Assembly: GCA_030533445.1 (NCBI GenBank)
Contig: CM060078.1
Span: 27,040,091 to 27,104,090, forward strand
Direction of reading: 5' to 3'
Source: Cyprinodon diabolis
Taxonomy: Eukaryota; Chordata; Actinopteri; Cyprinodontiformes; Cyprinodontidae
Length of the DNA: 64,000 nt
Below are positions 25,289 to 37,753 of the stretch, piece by piece. The notes beneath the pieces are model-generated. The model had not been told where the DNA came from. It ran no database searches and was given only the letters and a program-made list of their open reading frames with translations. Numbering within the stretch: position 1 is the stretch's first letter; every line of letters starts with the position of its first letter. Made by a program: the position numbers and the translations under genes.

Positions 25289-25578
25289 TGTCAGGATCCG
25301 GGGCTTTGCCCACCAGAGGGCGCCGTGGATCCATGCCTGGGGAGTTTGGGCTCAGCTTGGATCAGCTGTTTTCTATCTGCTGATTAAGGAAGCTCCCTAT
25401 ATAAGCTGAGTCGGAACTTCCCTCTTTGCTGGATCGTTGTGTTTCCTGTGCCACCATGCCTGTCTGATTCTGCAAACCTGTGAGTCTGTCAACCGGTTCC
25501 AATAAATTACTGGACTTTTAATCCTCCCTCTGTGTCTGTGAGTCTGCATTTGGGCTAGTAAACCATCGCTTCATGACA
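25289..25578 (+). repeat. 3' LTR
   Basis: Same length as the 5' LTR with three single-base differences (all at about 25410-25437). TATATAA at 25398-25404 and AATAAA at 25501-25506 are kept. Confidence 0.92.
25310..25323 (+). promoter_or_regulatory. CTCF-consensus match in 3' LTR
   Basis: The second identical copy of the 14-bp motif, 771 bp downstream and in the same orientation. Confidence 0.45.
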
Positions 25579-25583
25579 ATAAG

Positions 25584-26554
25584 TAGATGAATGGTATCTA
25601 TAGGTGGCACATGGCCTCTACCTATGTAGTAAGTTTTCAAGTCAGGGGATGCCAAAGCCATTTACTGGTGGACCTTCATTTGTAAGACAAACTCCTGCAT
25701 CCTACACCAATGTTTCTCTAACAAAATGCAGAAACGTAAAGAATCTCAGGATGTGTAGATTCCCATCCTACAAAGGGCCAAAAGAGCTGGAAAGTACAGG
25801 TTCACATGATTAAAATATAACAGTACTGCTATTCTTTAAAGTTGCTGCAGATGATACATCGAATCCTCTCTGCTGCAGCCGGGAAAGAATGTTTAAAAAG
25901 GTTCTAGAAAAAGATTATTTCAAATGACCAGCAAAAAAACTCTTATTCAGAGGATGAAGAAGTATCGTTTGAAAAATACGAGGAGGAAAATACCCAATTT
26001 CATCTACATAAGAAGAAAAACTGCCTCAATCTGAATAAAAAACTATCCTGTCAAAAGACACTGAGCAGGTTAATAAATGCAATATTTCTATAATGGGGAA
26101 ACTGGGGCATTTATTTTTTGTGATGAATGGTAAATCATTGTATCATTGAAACTAGACTTGGCATTTAAAATTCAATTGTGCTGCTTTATTTTGAAGGTTT
26201 AGTAAAGCAGGGATTCTATAACCCATAGGACGGGGGAAACGCACTACAAGGAGTGTTAATGCTACTAGTTGCACAATCAAAACTAACAAATGCCTCCTGT
26301 TTCTGACTTGCATGTATAATACAATCAGGTTAGTTATTATGTAAAGTAATAAGGCAAATCAAACTGAGAATGACCTTTCACCTTTTACCAAAAACAAACC
26401 AACATTTGACCAAACTTTAATTCTAAAACCCTCATCATTAATCTTCTGAAATTTTTATTTTCTTAATATCACTGCAGCTAAAAATATAAAATGAAACATT
26501 TATCCATATAGTAGGTTTGTTTTGTAACAAATTATTTTTATTGTGTTGTTATAG
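25584..26554. other. End of decorin intron 1
   Basis: AT-rich, ending in the acceptor before the first coding exon. No repeats recognised. Confidence 0.45.
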
Positions 26555-26781
26555 GCTCTCTGCAAGCAGCACCATGAGGACCGCCTGTCTCTTTTTGCTC
26601 CTGATCACCGCTTGCTGGGCTCTGCCCTTCCATCAAACCGGATTCCTAGACTTCATGATGGAGGATGATGCTGGATCAGGCGTGATACCGGTTGGGGAAA
26701 CCCCCCGTAGCGATCCTGTAGGACCAAAGTGCCCATTCAGATGCCAGTGTCATCTACGTGTGGTCCAGTGCTCTGACCTTG
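26555..26781 (+). CDS. dcn: Decorin first coding exon (exon 2 by mammalian numbering)
   Basis: The acceptor AG is at 26553-26554, followed by 19 nt of 5' UTR and the ATG at 26574. The exon encodes the signal peptide, the short acidic pro-region, the Ser-Gly glycosaminoglycan attachment site and the four-cysteine N-terminal cap, ending in phase 1 inside Gly70. The donor GT is at 26782. An open frame that reads on into the intron to 26960 is an artefact of a missing in-frame stop. Confidence 0.95.
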
Positions 26782-29700
26782 GTAAAACAGCACACCTCCA
26801 AATGATGGCTTGCATAAAACAGAAACAGTTTTGTATGATGTTCACACAAAATTACACCTCTCACAGTCAATCCAGCCTGCACTGTGGCATATTATGCGGC
26901 ATCATAATATCTGAGCTGAAGAAAATGTGGCAATCCTTCACCTTGTTACCAGGAAATTAACCTTAACAAAAACAAAATCTTAAAGAGTAAAGTTTTACAG
27001 TGTTTTAAGCTCAAAGTAAGTAATAAAATGTAATAACAGCCACGTCTAAATATTACAGTGTAATTCTCAGATATGTAAATTGTTATAATTGCAGGACCAT
27101 TTCTGGATCAACAATATTATCAAATTGCAGAGGTGTCAGTAACAAAGTAAAAATACTTTGTTACTCTACTGAAGTACTTTTTTCAGGTATCTGTACTTTA
27201 CCCCGGTAGTTATTTTTCTTCCCACTTCTGACTTCTACTCATTATATTTTCACACAAGTATCTGTACTTTATATTCCTTACATCTTTAAAACAAATGTTA
27301 CTCGTTACTCTTGTCTTTGGGTTAATGTTGGTAGGTTATTTCACGCCATCCAATGCAAATCATTGGCGCCATCCACATCTAGTGAAAACTAGCTTAATTG
27401 GATGAGTCATAAAACGCAAACACTCATTGGCTAACTAAAGGAAATCATCAAAATAAAGCAGGTGTTCTTCAAACTGTAAACTTGAATTGTCTATGCCATG
27501 CTACAATGTAGGATTCAGAAAAAGATGTTGAAATGTCTAAAAGGTCGGACACAGGCGAGAGCGTATCGGGAGATGGAGACAGAGACCAACAAGGCCTCCC
27601 TCATCCTTGGACCTATCTAAAAAAAATTTCAGAATAGTCGAAAAATTGAGCTTTCAATTCATATAGTGGCATCTGGCTGTTTTTTTTAAGCTTACTTAAT
27701 ACTTTTATACTTTTTTTAGTAGTTTTTGGAGCACATACTTTTTTACTTTTATTTGAGTAAAGAGGTTAAGTTGAACTGAACTCTAAACTGCAGAATCTAA
27801 TCTTCTAAAGTAAAAAATGTCTGTACTTTTGACAGCACTGTCAAATTGTATACATGCAATAACAACAAGTACTGATTAGAGCCCTTGGGGGTCAACCTCT
27901 TATAGGATAATGCAATCAATGGTTAAAGACATATTAATTTACATTTTGATATTACTTTGATGGCTCAAACTTAAAAACAGCAAAATACAAGATTTGCCAG
28001 AAACACATGAAAGGTATAGTGGAGGATGTTCTTTTTCTGGTCCTCATAATTGTCAATCATTCTGGTGATATTTTTACGTAAGGCTGTCCTACATAGCCGT
28101 CCCTAATTTCATTTACTGGTGGTCAGTCTGACATAGTGGAAAACTGCAAATCTTCTTTTGGAAAGAAAGCTTGTATGAGCGATGTAAACAGCAGCTTTTA
28201 AATAGAGCATGCATGAGCAGAAATGTGCTCATGTATGCTCTTGCACGTGTTTAATAGGCGTTCCCCTCAGGAGCGGGTATAGGGTTGTGCATGTGCATTT
28301 TTTGGAAAGCGCAGTATTTTTTAAAAATTCGTGAAAATCCTCCACTATACCTTTAAGAAACGTGAACCCCTACGGATGTCTTTTTTCTTTCGATTCTAAC
28401 TAAAATCAAAAACCACAGACATAAAAAAAAAAACTACCTCTGTTGTTTGGGAGGAAATATGTTTATTATGTCCACAACAAAGTTGTGTAGTGACTTTCAA
28501 ATGGGATAGGTTTACCGTGCAAACTTGTAATTTCAGACTATTATGTGCCACCACTGCACTGTCAAAACAGCGAGGGTTAATTCATGTAATCCAATGAAAT
28601 CAGAATTTGCCACACACACTCCTACAATCCTGCAGACTGAAGACATTTATCAGCTATCAGCCGACATATTGATGGGGAATTCCAGGGTGAAAAACTTCAG
28701 GATATAAAGACATCTTGGAAAAAGTCTGCATTTTATTCTTTAAATCTGTGAAGATTTTTTTAAGAGTTCTCATTTTAATTTTCTCCAACCATCTTGGATT
28801 TCAATCTTTAAAAAAAAAGAAATCATAGTAAGCTGAATTTAATGAACCAGGTCCTGGGGTCAGACAGACAGCTGAAGTTGTTTTACTGAAATGTGACTGA
28901 GTTAAATTCATGTTTTAAAAGCCATATAAGTCACAAACCCCCGACAGACCCACCCAAACCTTGCTCGGTCATTTAAGGGCGTATTGTGTTACACATTACT
29001 GCAAACCTCTCTAGAGGACATGAGGCCATGTGTTGATATGTTAATCACTTACAGATGCTCTGAGTCTTGCTTCACTTCCTGTAACAAATGCATGATCTGC
29101 TCTTTCTGGGAAATTTGTTTTCTTAAACATTGGGGAAGATTAAAGCTTCTCCCCAGTTTGGAAAGTCCTGAACAACCCCTTAAAGATGAGTTTCTCAGTG
29201 TAAAGCTTACTTTACAATTACTTTGTGCACTTTTTTAAACTTCAACATAAACACTTTTTTCAAATAGTGTCTTTAGTGTTTGAAACTCATCTGCTATGTT
29301 AGTTAAATCTGATGTATAGAATATACAACAGTTTGAGTAATCTCTGCAAATACTGTCTGAGAAACTGCAGTCTCTTCTTGCTTGTAACATAAACAGGATA
29401 AGCCAAGCAGTAAGATTAGATATCTTATTTGGCTCTTACGTTGTTTGAAAAGGGAGGGGCATTCTTCAAGAGAGCAGATAAAAAAGAAGGGAGGTGAGCC
29501 TAGAGGCGTTTCTGTGAGGATGAAATAAAACAGAAGGATACAGACAGGAGATGTTTTGGATTCACGGGATCAAACAGAATGTAAATAATAAGATGACTAA
29601 ATTTACATTCATACCAGCATATGTGTCAAATGTTCAAGATAAAGACAGCTTGTGTCAATAATGGTCACATATATTTGGCTTGATCCCACAAAGACATCAC

Positions 29701-32700
29701 TTTAATTGCCTGGATTGTACATAACTACACAAGCATTGCTGTCCCTGAACCCCCATCTGCTTCTCTTGGCGTCAACACAAACACATTTCCAGACTGAAAC
29801 ATGAAGGAATAAAAATCACCGCACAAACTCACACCAGCTCAGGCCATATAGACGACTTCGCTCTGCTCATCATTTTAATACTAAAGGTTAAGGTCATGCG
29901 GGTAAAATATTCAAACAAAAATTGCAAATGTTCAGACACTGCATTACCTAGTCTTAGTAAAACAATTCTAAGTTGTATATATCTTTGAATCTTTGAGGTT
30001 AGTTTAATATTCAGCCAAAACATCCAACAACCCCTAAAAAAAGAGATCCCCAAACACATTTTTTACATCATCTAATCCAAGCAGAAACAAAGTGAAAATT
30101 GTGATTTCCTTTTCGAAGAAAATAAACTATCCCATCTGACTTGGCCAAGTGAGAGAAATACTTGCCTCAAAAACCTAAAACCTATACCTCTATATAGCGT
30201 TTCTTTAATTCAGTCTCAATCAATCAATCTATTAAGAACAGACAGATTAGACTGCTTCAAAGATCTTCACTTTGCATTTTAGCCATGCAGGCGTAGATGT
30301 ACTGCTGTTCTTTAGCTCAATGGACCATAGTAAAACTCCAAGAGTGCTGGTGTTTAATGTATAAAAACTGACAGCTAGACGTTGTTCCCTAGTCTTTGGT
30401 TTAGAGCAGAATTAACAGTTTCATCAATAGGCTTGGTGTTTCTCACCACATGTTAAACCACATAATATTTTCTTTATTTATTTGTTTTGGTTGGAAGGTG
30501 TTTAAACCCATCCAGTGGATAACCTTTTTGATCACCCTTTTTCGTATTGTGACCTTAGATGATTCATTAATATGCTCTTGCAGTAATTTTGGTAGGTTTT
30601 GCACTTATTGTGCGGTTTATTATTTTTTCTATTTTTCTCAGTTTGTTAAAAAGGACCCTCCTGTAATTTGCTGAAGAACAAAAGCCTCAGAAATGACTTC
30701 CTGGCTCTTGACTTATTTATGGACACATATGACTACTCTTTTCAACTATCGCTAAATACCAGGACATAATGTTTTTGCTACAATATATGAGAGGTAGACA
30801 AGAAAACATTCAAAATTAATTGTGTAACTGTTTGAGCACTGAGAATCTGTGTTTTCAGTATGAATCATGATTTCAGTACAACCTTTTAAAAATCCAAACA
30901 TTCTTTTGGAAACTTTAATGGTGATCAACTTGTTTAGCCTAATCACAAAGAAAAAAAAAACAAATGGGAAAAAATAATAATTCTAAAATAATGAACAAAG
31001 AAAATAGCACAGGTAGTACTATATATTGTAGTATATTTTCATAGTGATGTGAATGTACGAAGAATACTGAGCTGCAGTGTGTTTTTGTGGAAGAACAAAC
31101 GCTTGCAAGCGCAGAGGTAAAATATGAAACAGTACTGTGATGACAGCACTGACCACAAACAGCTGTGATGGGTTCTGGATCATTCGCTGTCAAACTGAGA
31201 AAGCTGACGGGGGGAAAAAACTATTTGGAAGCAATGTCTGTCTGTAGTCATCACACGTTTTTAAGCCAAAGTAAGGTAGACCAGAGATACAAAGTGAGTT
31301 GTTCATTGTTAAACAGTTTATTATATGACACTTCTCTGAAAAAATAAACTCCCCACTTTAAAAATATGTTTTGAACGCACTGAGACACATCTCCTGTCTT
31401 GGTCAAGGTTTCAAAAACAGTTCCTTCCACCAGATTTTAGGACTTTAAAAACAGATGTGATTTTCTGTCACTGAATGCCAAGTATAACAGTTTTGTGTGA
31501 CTTTTCTTTACAGATATGCAGGTCCTTATTTACTCTGAAGGAAATTTGTTTTATGGTCAATTTCCACCATATGTGCCTCCAAGCACAAAAAAATAGTTAT
31601 TTAGTCACTCTGGAAAGCCACTGTTATGAAAACTTAACAGACTAAAAGAAACATCCCCAGTATTTCTTTCTCTGAGGTAAATATTCATGAGAGAATAAGC
31701 TGAAATTGAGAAAGCTTAAGAGTCAAGTCAAGGTACATGTTTGTATAGAACTACTCACACACAAGGTTATTTAAAAGATAAAGAAAAAAGAATTAGAAAA
31801 ATCCTCAGTTTTTCGGGGAGTTGTTACCTAATCTGATTGAAAGCTCTGAAACAAAACTGATTCCTCCAGTCCTTTAAACCCAAGTGGTCTAGATGTTTGA
31901 TCAATGACAAACAATGTTATTATGTCATTAATCCTATGAACGTTTAGCGATTTATAGCCATATGAAGACCTTAGGGGAAATTAGGGGTGGGCGATATCTT
32001 TGAGCTATATCATGATACACGATATATATCGTGTTATGATCAAATAACATTGAAAAACACATTTATTGGTCACTTTGTGCCTAAAGTTGCATTGGTATAT
32101 GTCCAATCAACATGTCAGTTTTTTGTTTAAAAAAATGTATTGCCAATTCAAAATTTACTTAAAATGTTTTACTTTAATCACTTTTTAACCATCAGCTACA
32201 GATAGAAGTTTTTCACAAATTGCAATATTGCAACATTAGAGCTTTCAGTTGCCAAAAGGAACACCAAGGAAAAATCTGACACAAAATAAACCTGAAATAA
32301 AAAGGAGCTCTTTTGCCACTTTTACAACACTCTTCATTTTGCACTGGATGATTTTAGGTGGTGGAATAAATTTGTGGTACTGCTACTTTTTGGGGCAATA
32401 GTTTTTCGGCAGTTTTGCAAATTACCGCATTTTGTTCAACATCATTCTTGTCAAATCCAAACCTATGCCATATTATTGATCCAGCACTGTTTTCTCTTTG
32501 GAACCATCTCACCTGGGTCCTGGGTCCACTTTCTGGTTTGGAGGAGGAGCGTGTGATGCATTTATAGCATGTGGCAGAAACTAAACTTACAGTAAATTAA
32601 ATTCAATGAGTGAATAAATCAAACCTGCTATAAAAATGTGTACAATAAAGTAATTGCACAGCAATTGCACAGAGGAAAACTTGAGATAAATTCAGGATAT

Positions 32701-35700
32701 TCGACATATAGCCCAGCCCTACTTTAAATCTCTTCCATTACAGTGTCATGAATGGTTTAAAGCTAAACCCACATGCAGAACACAAACGGAGGCTGAGTAA
32801 AAGTTTAACAGAGTTTATTGAAAAAGGTTTTCACACAAAGACATGAACTGGTTCAGGTACTGGTCTGGGTTGGGTTCACTGATGTATTGAAGAAGTCCAG
32901 GCTTTACTTGTGAGAGAGGGAACCGTTGGGTCCAGAGACTGTTGGTTCAGCAGAGTGCACAAGCAGCAGCAGCGTCTAACTTCTGACTTTGAATGGCAGA
33001 CCTTGATCAGAGTTTCCAGCTCTTCTCTGAGAGCAGCAGGAGAAATCCAGATTGGAATCATCAGGTTTGGCTCACCAGGGCTGGCAGGCAGGTTAAGCTC
33101 ATCCAGAGCTTCAGACTTGAGACAGGTTTCCTATGAGCAAAGACAGAGGCAGATTAGAATCAGGTTTCTCTCTTGAGATAACAAAGATTCTTTCAGGTAA
33201 CAGAGGCTCAGGTTCGCTAACCAAACTAGGTCAACACTGCGGCGTTGAAGGAAGGTCTGGCAGCTGCTTATGTAGGGAAGGTCTCCTGATGAGCAGACGA
33301 GCTCCAGGTGTGCTGGAGGGCTCCAGCCCAGGAGACCCACTGCGCACTCTGCTGGAGAAAGGTGGTACATCCCCAGATCCCAACAGTACCCCCAGTCCCT
33401 AACAGAAGAGGATCAGGATCCCAACATACAGAGAGCCAATAGTGTAATTTAAAGTATTTTATAATGAGCTACTTTTCTGATGTTGGTATTAAATTTTGTT
33501 CATTTTGGATGGTTTTCTAGGCACATTTAAAGACACCATTACAATACTGTAATCCTCCAGAAATAAAAAACGCACTCCTTTTTTGAGTTCATGGGTTTCT
33601 AGCACACTCGGTATGGTTTTAACTTTTATACATTTTACATTCATTTAGTATCTAAATGCTCCTTTCAGCATAGTGAATAAAAGCAACACAAGAATGGAGC
33701 CTTGAGGAACTCCAAGCTTAATCTTTGAATTGGTAACTGACACAAAATACAGTAGAACCAGTTTAACATGCAAGCTGAATGATTTGAAGAAATTCCTAAA
33801 AAATCCTTCTACTTTTCTTTCAACCCTTATGTTATGTTGCCTGGCAAATCAAATTGATAATGTTTAGCCCTCTGAGTTTATCTCTTTACATTATCAGTCT
33901 GGTCTGCTCTCTTCAAATCAGTTCAGGATGAGAAGGGACATTGAGCAACATTCAACTTTCCAAGCTGATTTGGCAGATTAAAAGAAATTATGGAAGCAAA
34001 TGTCTTAAGCTACAGGCGTCATGAGAAACCACCATTTGCACTTGCATGTAGTTCTTTCAAATATAAAATGCTATTTTTGCGTGGTCTTTCCTTTCCTCAC
34101 AGCTATTCCATGCCTTAAAACTTAATCCTGCTATAGGTGAAAGGCTTGGCTGGTTCTCAGACAGTTGAAGCGGGAGTGAGGCAAGATAGATTCTCATGTG
34201 CTTGTGAATGCACAAACACACTAACCAATAAAAATGGTTTAAAAAAGACTCTGCAATTTGTGTGTTTGAACTGATTTATATACACATAAATAGATAATAA
34301 ATTCCTTTGAGGTCAAAGTTATTCAAAACACTAAACAAGACATCTTCTTTATCCATTTCTCTTTTGAAATTCTCCATCAGGTCTGAGGGAAGTACCTGCA
34401 GACATTCCAGAAGATGCCTCCTTGGTGGACCTGCAGAACAACAAGATCACTGAGATCAAGGAGAATGACTTCAAGCACCTTAAAGGATTACACGTAATTG
34501 ACATTCACATGCATTTATAAGGTCTCATTTCTAAATAGTTTGTGTTGATTCATTGTGTTGCACAGTACAAGTTCTAACATAACTATTGTTGTGCAAATTG
34601 GAGAGTTAATTTAAAGGAGCAATAACAAAGAAATGTACTTTAAATTTAATCCAAATCTTTCTCATTTGTTATCCAGAAAGAAGAACATTCCCTGTGCGCA
34701 ATCAGTTCTCTCCATTGACAATAACCCCATTTACACTATCCCTTTGAAACTGCACCAAGACCAGTTTGAGCACGGTAACCGAAATAACTGAGTGGAAATG
34801 GCACGCAAAACTGAACTGGACCATGCGAGACACAACTAAATCATGCCAACATGGTACTAGTTTATCAGTAGGGCCATGCCACATGATTTCGAGTGATGAT
34901 TCTGCTTAGCAGTGTGATGAATCTCAACATCTGTTGCTTATTCCTGCGTCTGTAGGCCCGGATTGGACTATCGTTTGTTGCATCCACTTCTCAAAAGCCG
35001 ACTCTGTCAAGTAAATTCACCTAAGGCTGCCATCTTCGCCTGACTATCTGCAAACTTGACTATCCACCACCATTTTGATTTGCTTGTTTACCTCTAGAGA
35101 GCAGTAATACCGTAGATCGTCGCTAGGAGGTGAGGAATCGTGCTAGCGTGGTGTGTAAATGGCCGTAAGGAACTGAGCTCGGCACGGTTAACTGATCCAA
35201 GCTTGGCACTGATCGGTTTTCAGAGCGTAGTGTAAATGGGGCTAATGTCTTGGTCAAATTTTCCGCAATTCAAACCTTGAGGTACAGTGTGAAACTTATT
35301 TGATGAAGTGTGGTCCCAAGTCAGTCATAAGAAAAAAAATCCCAGGATTGCCAAAGCAAAGCACAGCATTTCGGATTTCGAACCAGCAAAAGTGCAATAG
35401 CCTGCAAACATGAAAGCTAGCAGGAAATAGGCTATGTCCAAAAGTCTGCCCTAATCACTATAATGGGCTCTATATAGTGTCTATGCCATTTTAGATTAGT
35501 GTCTGAACGTCTAGTAGATGAAAAAGTAGTGGACTCAAAATTTCCGACAATGCACCTTGAAAAGTAGTGATCATCCATGGTTACTAGACGAGCAGATATA
35601 TATCCCATAAAGCATCATTGGATTTTCTTGTCATAGTGGCCCGCTGTGGCCTACGGCTACGAAAATTAGTGATCATCTGTCGGAATGATCTGTTAACTGC

Positions 35701-37671
35701 GTAAACTATAAACTCCACTATATAGCCTCCGCTCTTTTTAGTGACTGAGGGGTTAGGACGGACATTCAGATACAGCCATAGTCCCAACACAACCAGGAAG
35801 CACTGACATCCTTCAAAAGTATTTGCATAAAAACTCACTGTGACTGAATTGCCTACACCTAAATCTAGCATGCCTCATCCCACTTGACTTGGCAAACTGC
35901 AGAACGCTCCCTGAAGCTGGTGAAGGAATGTGTGTGTGGGGGGGGGTTATTTGTTATACGAGTTGTTCTGATTTAAAACTTTTGGTAATATTATTTTTTA
36001 TTACTTCTTTATATTTTCAGCAACAGTTCAATTCAGTGAGAAATTCCTAATTAGAGAAAGATTATACAGTATGTGGGAAAAAAATCATTGTTGTTTTTAT
36101 CCAAGCTGTTCTTAAATGATCAATGGCAACCTGTAAAAGATAAGAAATACATTTGGCATACACAGTGTGATAAACAAAGGTTATATTTTTTTTCTCTTTA
36201 AACTATTAAATCATTCATTAACTTCTGCTTAATACTACAATCTAAGGTATTCTCTGCTGTCAGAGATTACAGAACACTGCATACTTTTTATCTGCAAAGA
36301 TAATTTGATCTCATAAGAACTCTTTGAAGAAATAACAAAACTAAAAGTCTGCCATGCACAAACTCAGGGTAAGTCATCATGGTTTTGGCTGGCTATGCTT
36401 TGTCTCATTTAAACTGGATCAGGGCTAATTACCATACTTAATTATCGTCAATGGAGAATTTTAGAATGTGATTGTTGATAAATACAAAATTAGATATTGT
36501 AATGTTCTTCATAACTCCAGCTTTAGTGGCTAATATTCTTAAGACAGCTGATCACACTTAATGTAATAGATGCCCAAGTAAACATTTGTCTTTATATAAA
36601 ACAAAAATGAATAGCAGAAAATATGGAAACCTCTATAGCCAAGTTATGTGGCAATTTTAAAGCCATATTTTCTAACTTTCTGTAGTGGCTGGCTGTGCTG
36701 CTGCTGCTTTAGCATTACCTTACACTAAAACAAGAACAATGAATGGAGATTCAGTTTCAGTTCACTTTTTAATTTCACATATATCATTACTTTAAAGCAT
36801 TTTTGTTACTGTAAAAAGCTGCTGCTTTTATCTTTTTGGGTGTAAAATATGATCTACAGTTAAACTGTTGATTTTCTTCAGCCAACACAAGAAGACCACA
36901 AATACCAATAATCACATTATTTTATCCAAATAGGGTCAAATTATCTATATGAGAGTGGAAGTGAAGGTTTTAGTTCGATCAATAATAATCTGAATATCAC
37001 ATCTGTGGGTGCAGGTTGTTCAGAATGCTGTTCTGAAAGAACCTTTAAAGTTCTCACATAGCCCACAGCTGTTAAAGCAATTACACTGCCTTGCCCTGGC
37101 ATTGGGTGCTTTTAATGGATGGGCACCTGGTTGCATAGGAGGAATTCCCAAGAAGTCCCTGACATCTTGTGATCAGGTTCTGTCGATCTTCTGTCCTGCA
37201 TAATTACTGGGACTCAACAAAAAAACAAACGTAGAAAGGCCGTTTCTGTATTAGTTAACTTCCCTGTGACCTGGAGTTGTAGTTCCTTCTTGCTACAGTG
37301 GTTTTGTACCTTGTCAATTTCAAGCTGTGACAGCATTTGTTGTTTATGGATGTTAGAACATTGAGTTACTAGTTGTTTAGCTGTGAGTGTAGACTGTGGG
37401 TATCGGAGTCTTCATTAATCCCACATCCTTTGCTTATAGCCTCTCTGGTTAGAGTTACTTAGGTAGTGACATTGTAATAGGGCCCTGTTCTCACATCTCG
37501 CCCATTTGACATCAAGGTGCTCTGATTCCCCAACACCTGACGCAGACCTTGTTTGGCAGCAGCGTCTGAGCCAGCATGTCATTCATTATATTGTCACTCA
37601 TCATTGAGGTAGGCATTAGAGTGAAGGATCTTGCCTAAGGACCCACATGGACATCTCTTCTCGAACCTGGC

Positions 37672-37753
<82 letters not shown>

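Larger units (their letters stand above)
24518..25578 (+). mobile_element. Young non-autonomous LTR retrotransposon, complete with target duplications
   Basis: Two 290-bp direct repeats (24518-24807, 25289-25578), each beginning TGTCAGGATC and ending CATGACA, enclose 481 bp. The element is bounded by ATAAG at 24513-24517 and 25579-25583, a 5-bp target duplication. A purine run (gaggggggggtac) directly precedes the 3' LTR, as a polypurine tract should. The LTRs differ at three positions by direct reading, implying recent insertion. The interior has no gag, protease or reverse transcriptase, only a short proline-rich coding remnant, so mobility would depend on a related Gypsy-type element. No tRNA primer site was recognised. 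It lies in decorin intron 1, 1.0 kb before the first coding exon. Confidence 0.93.
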
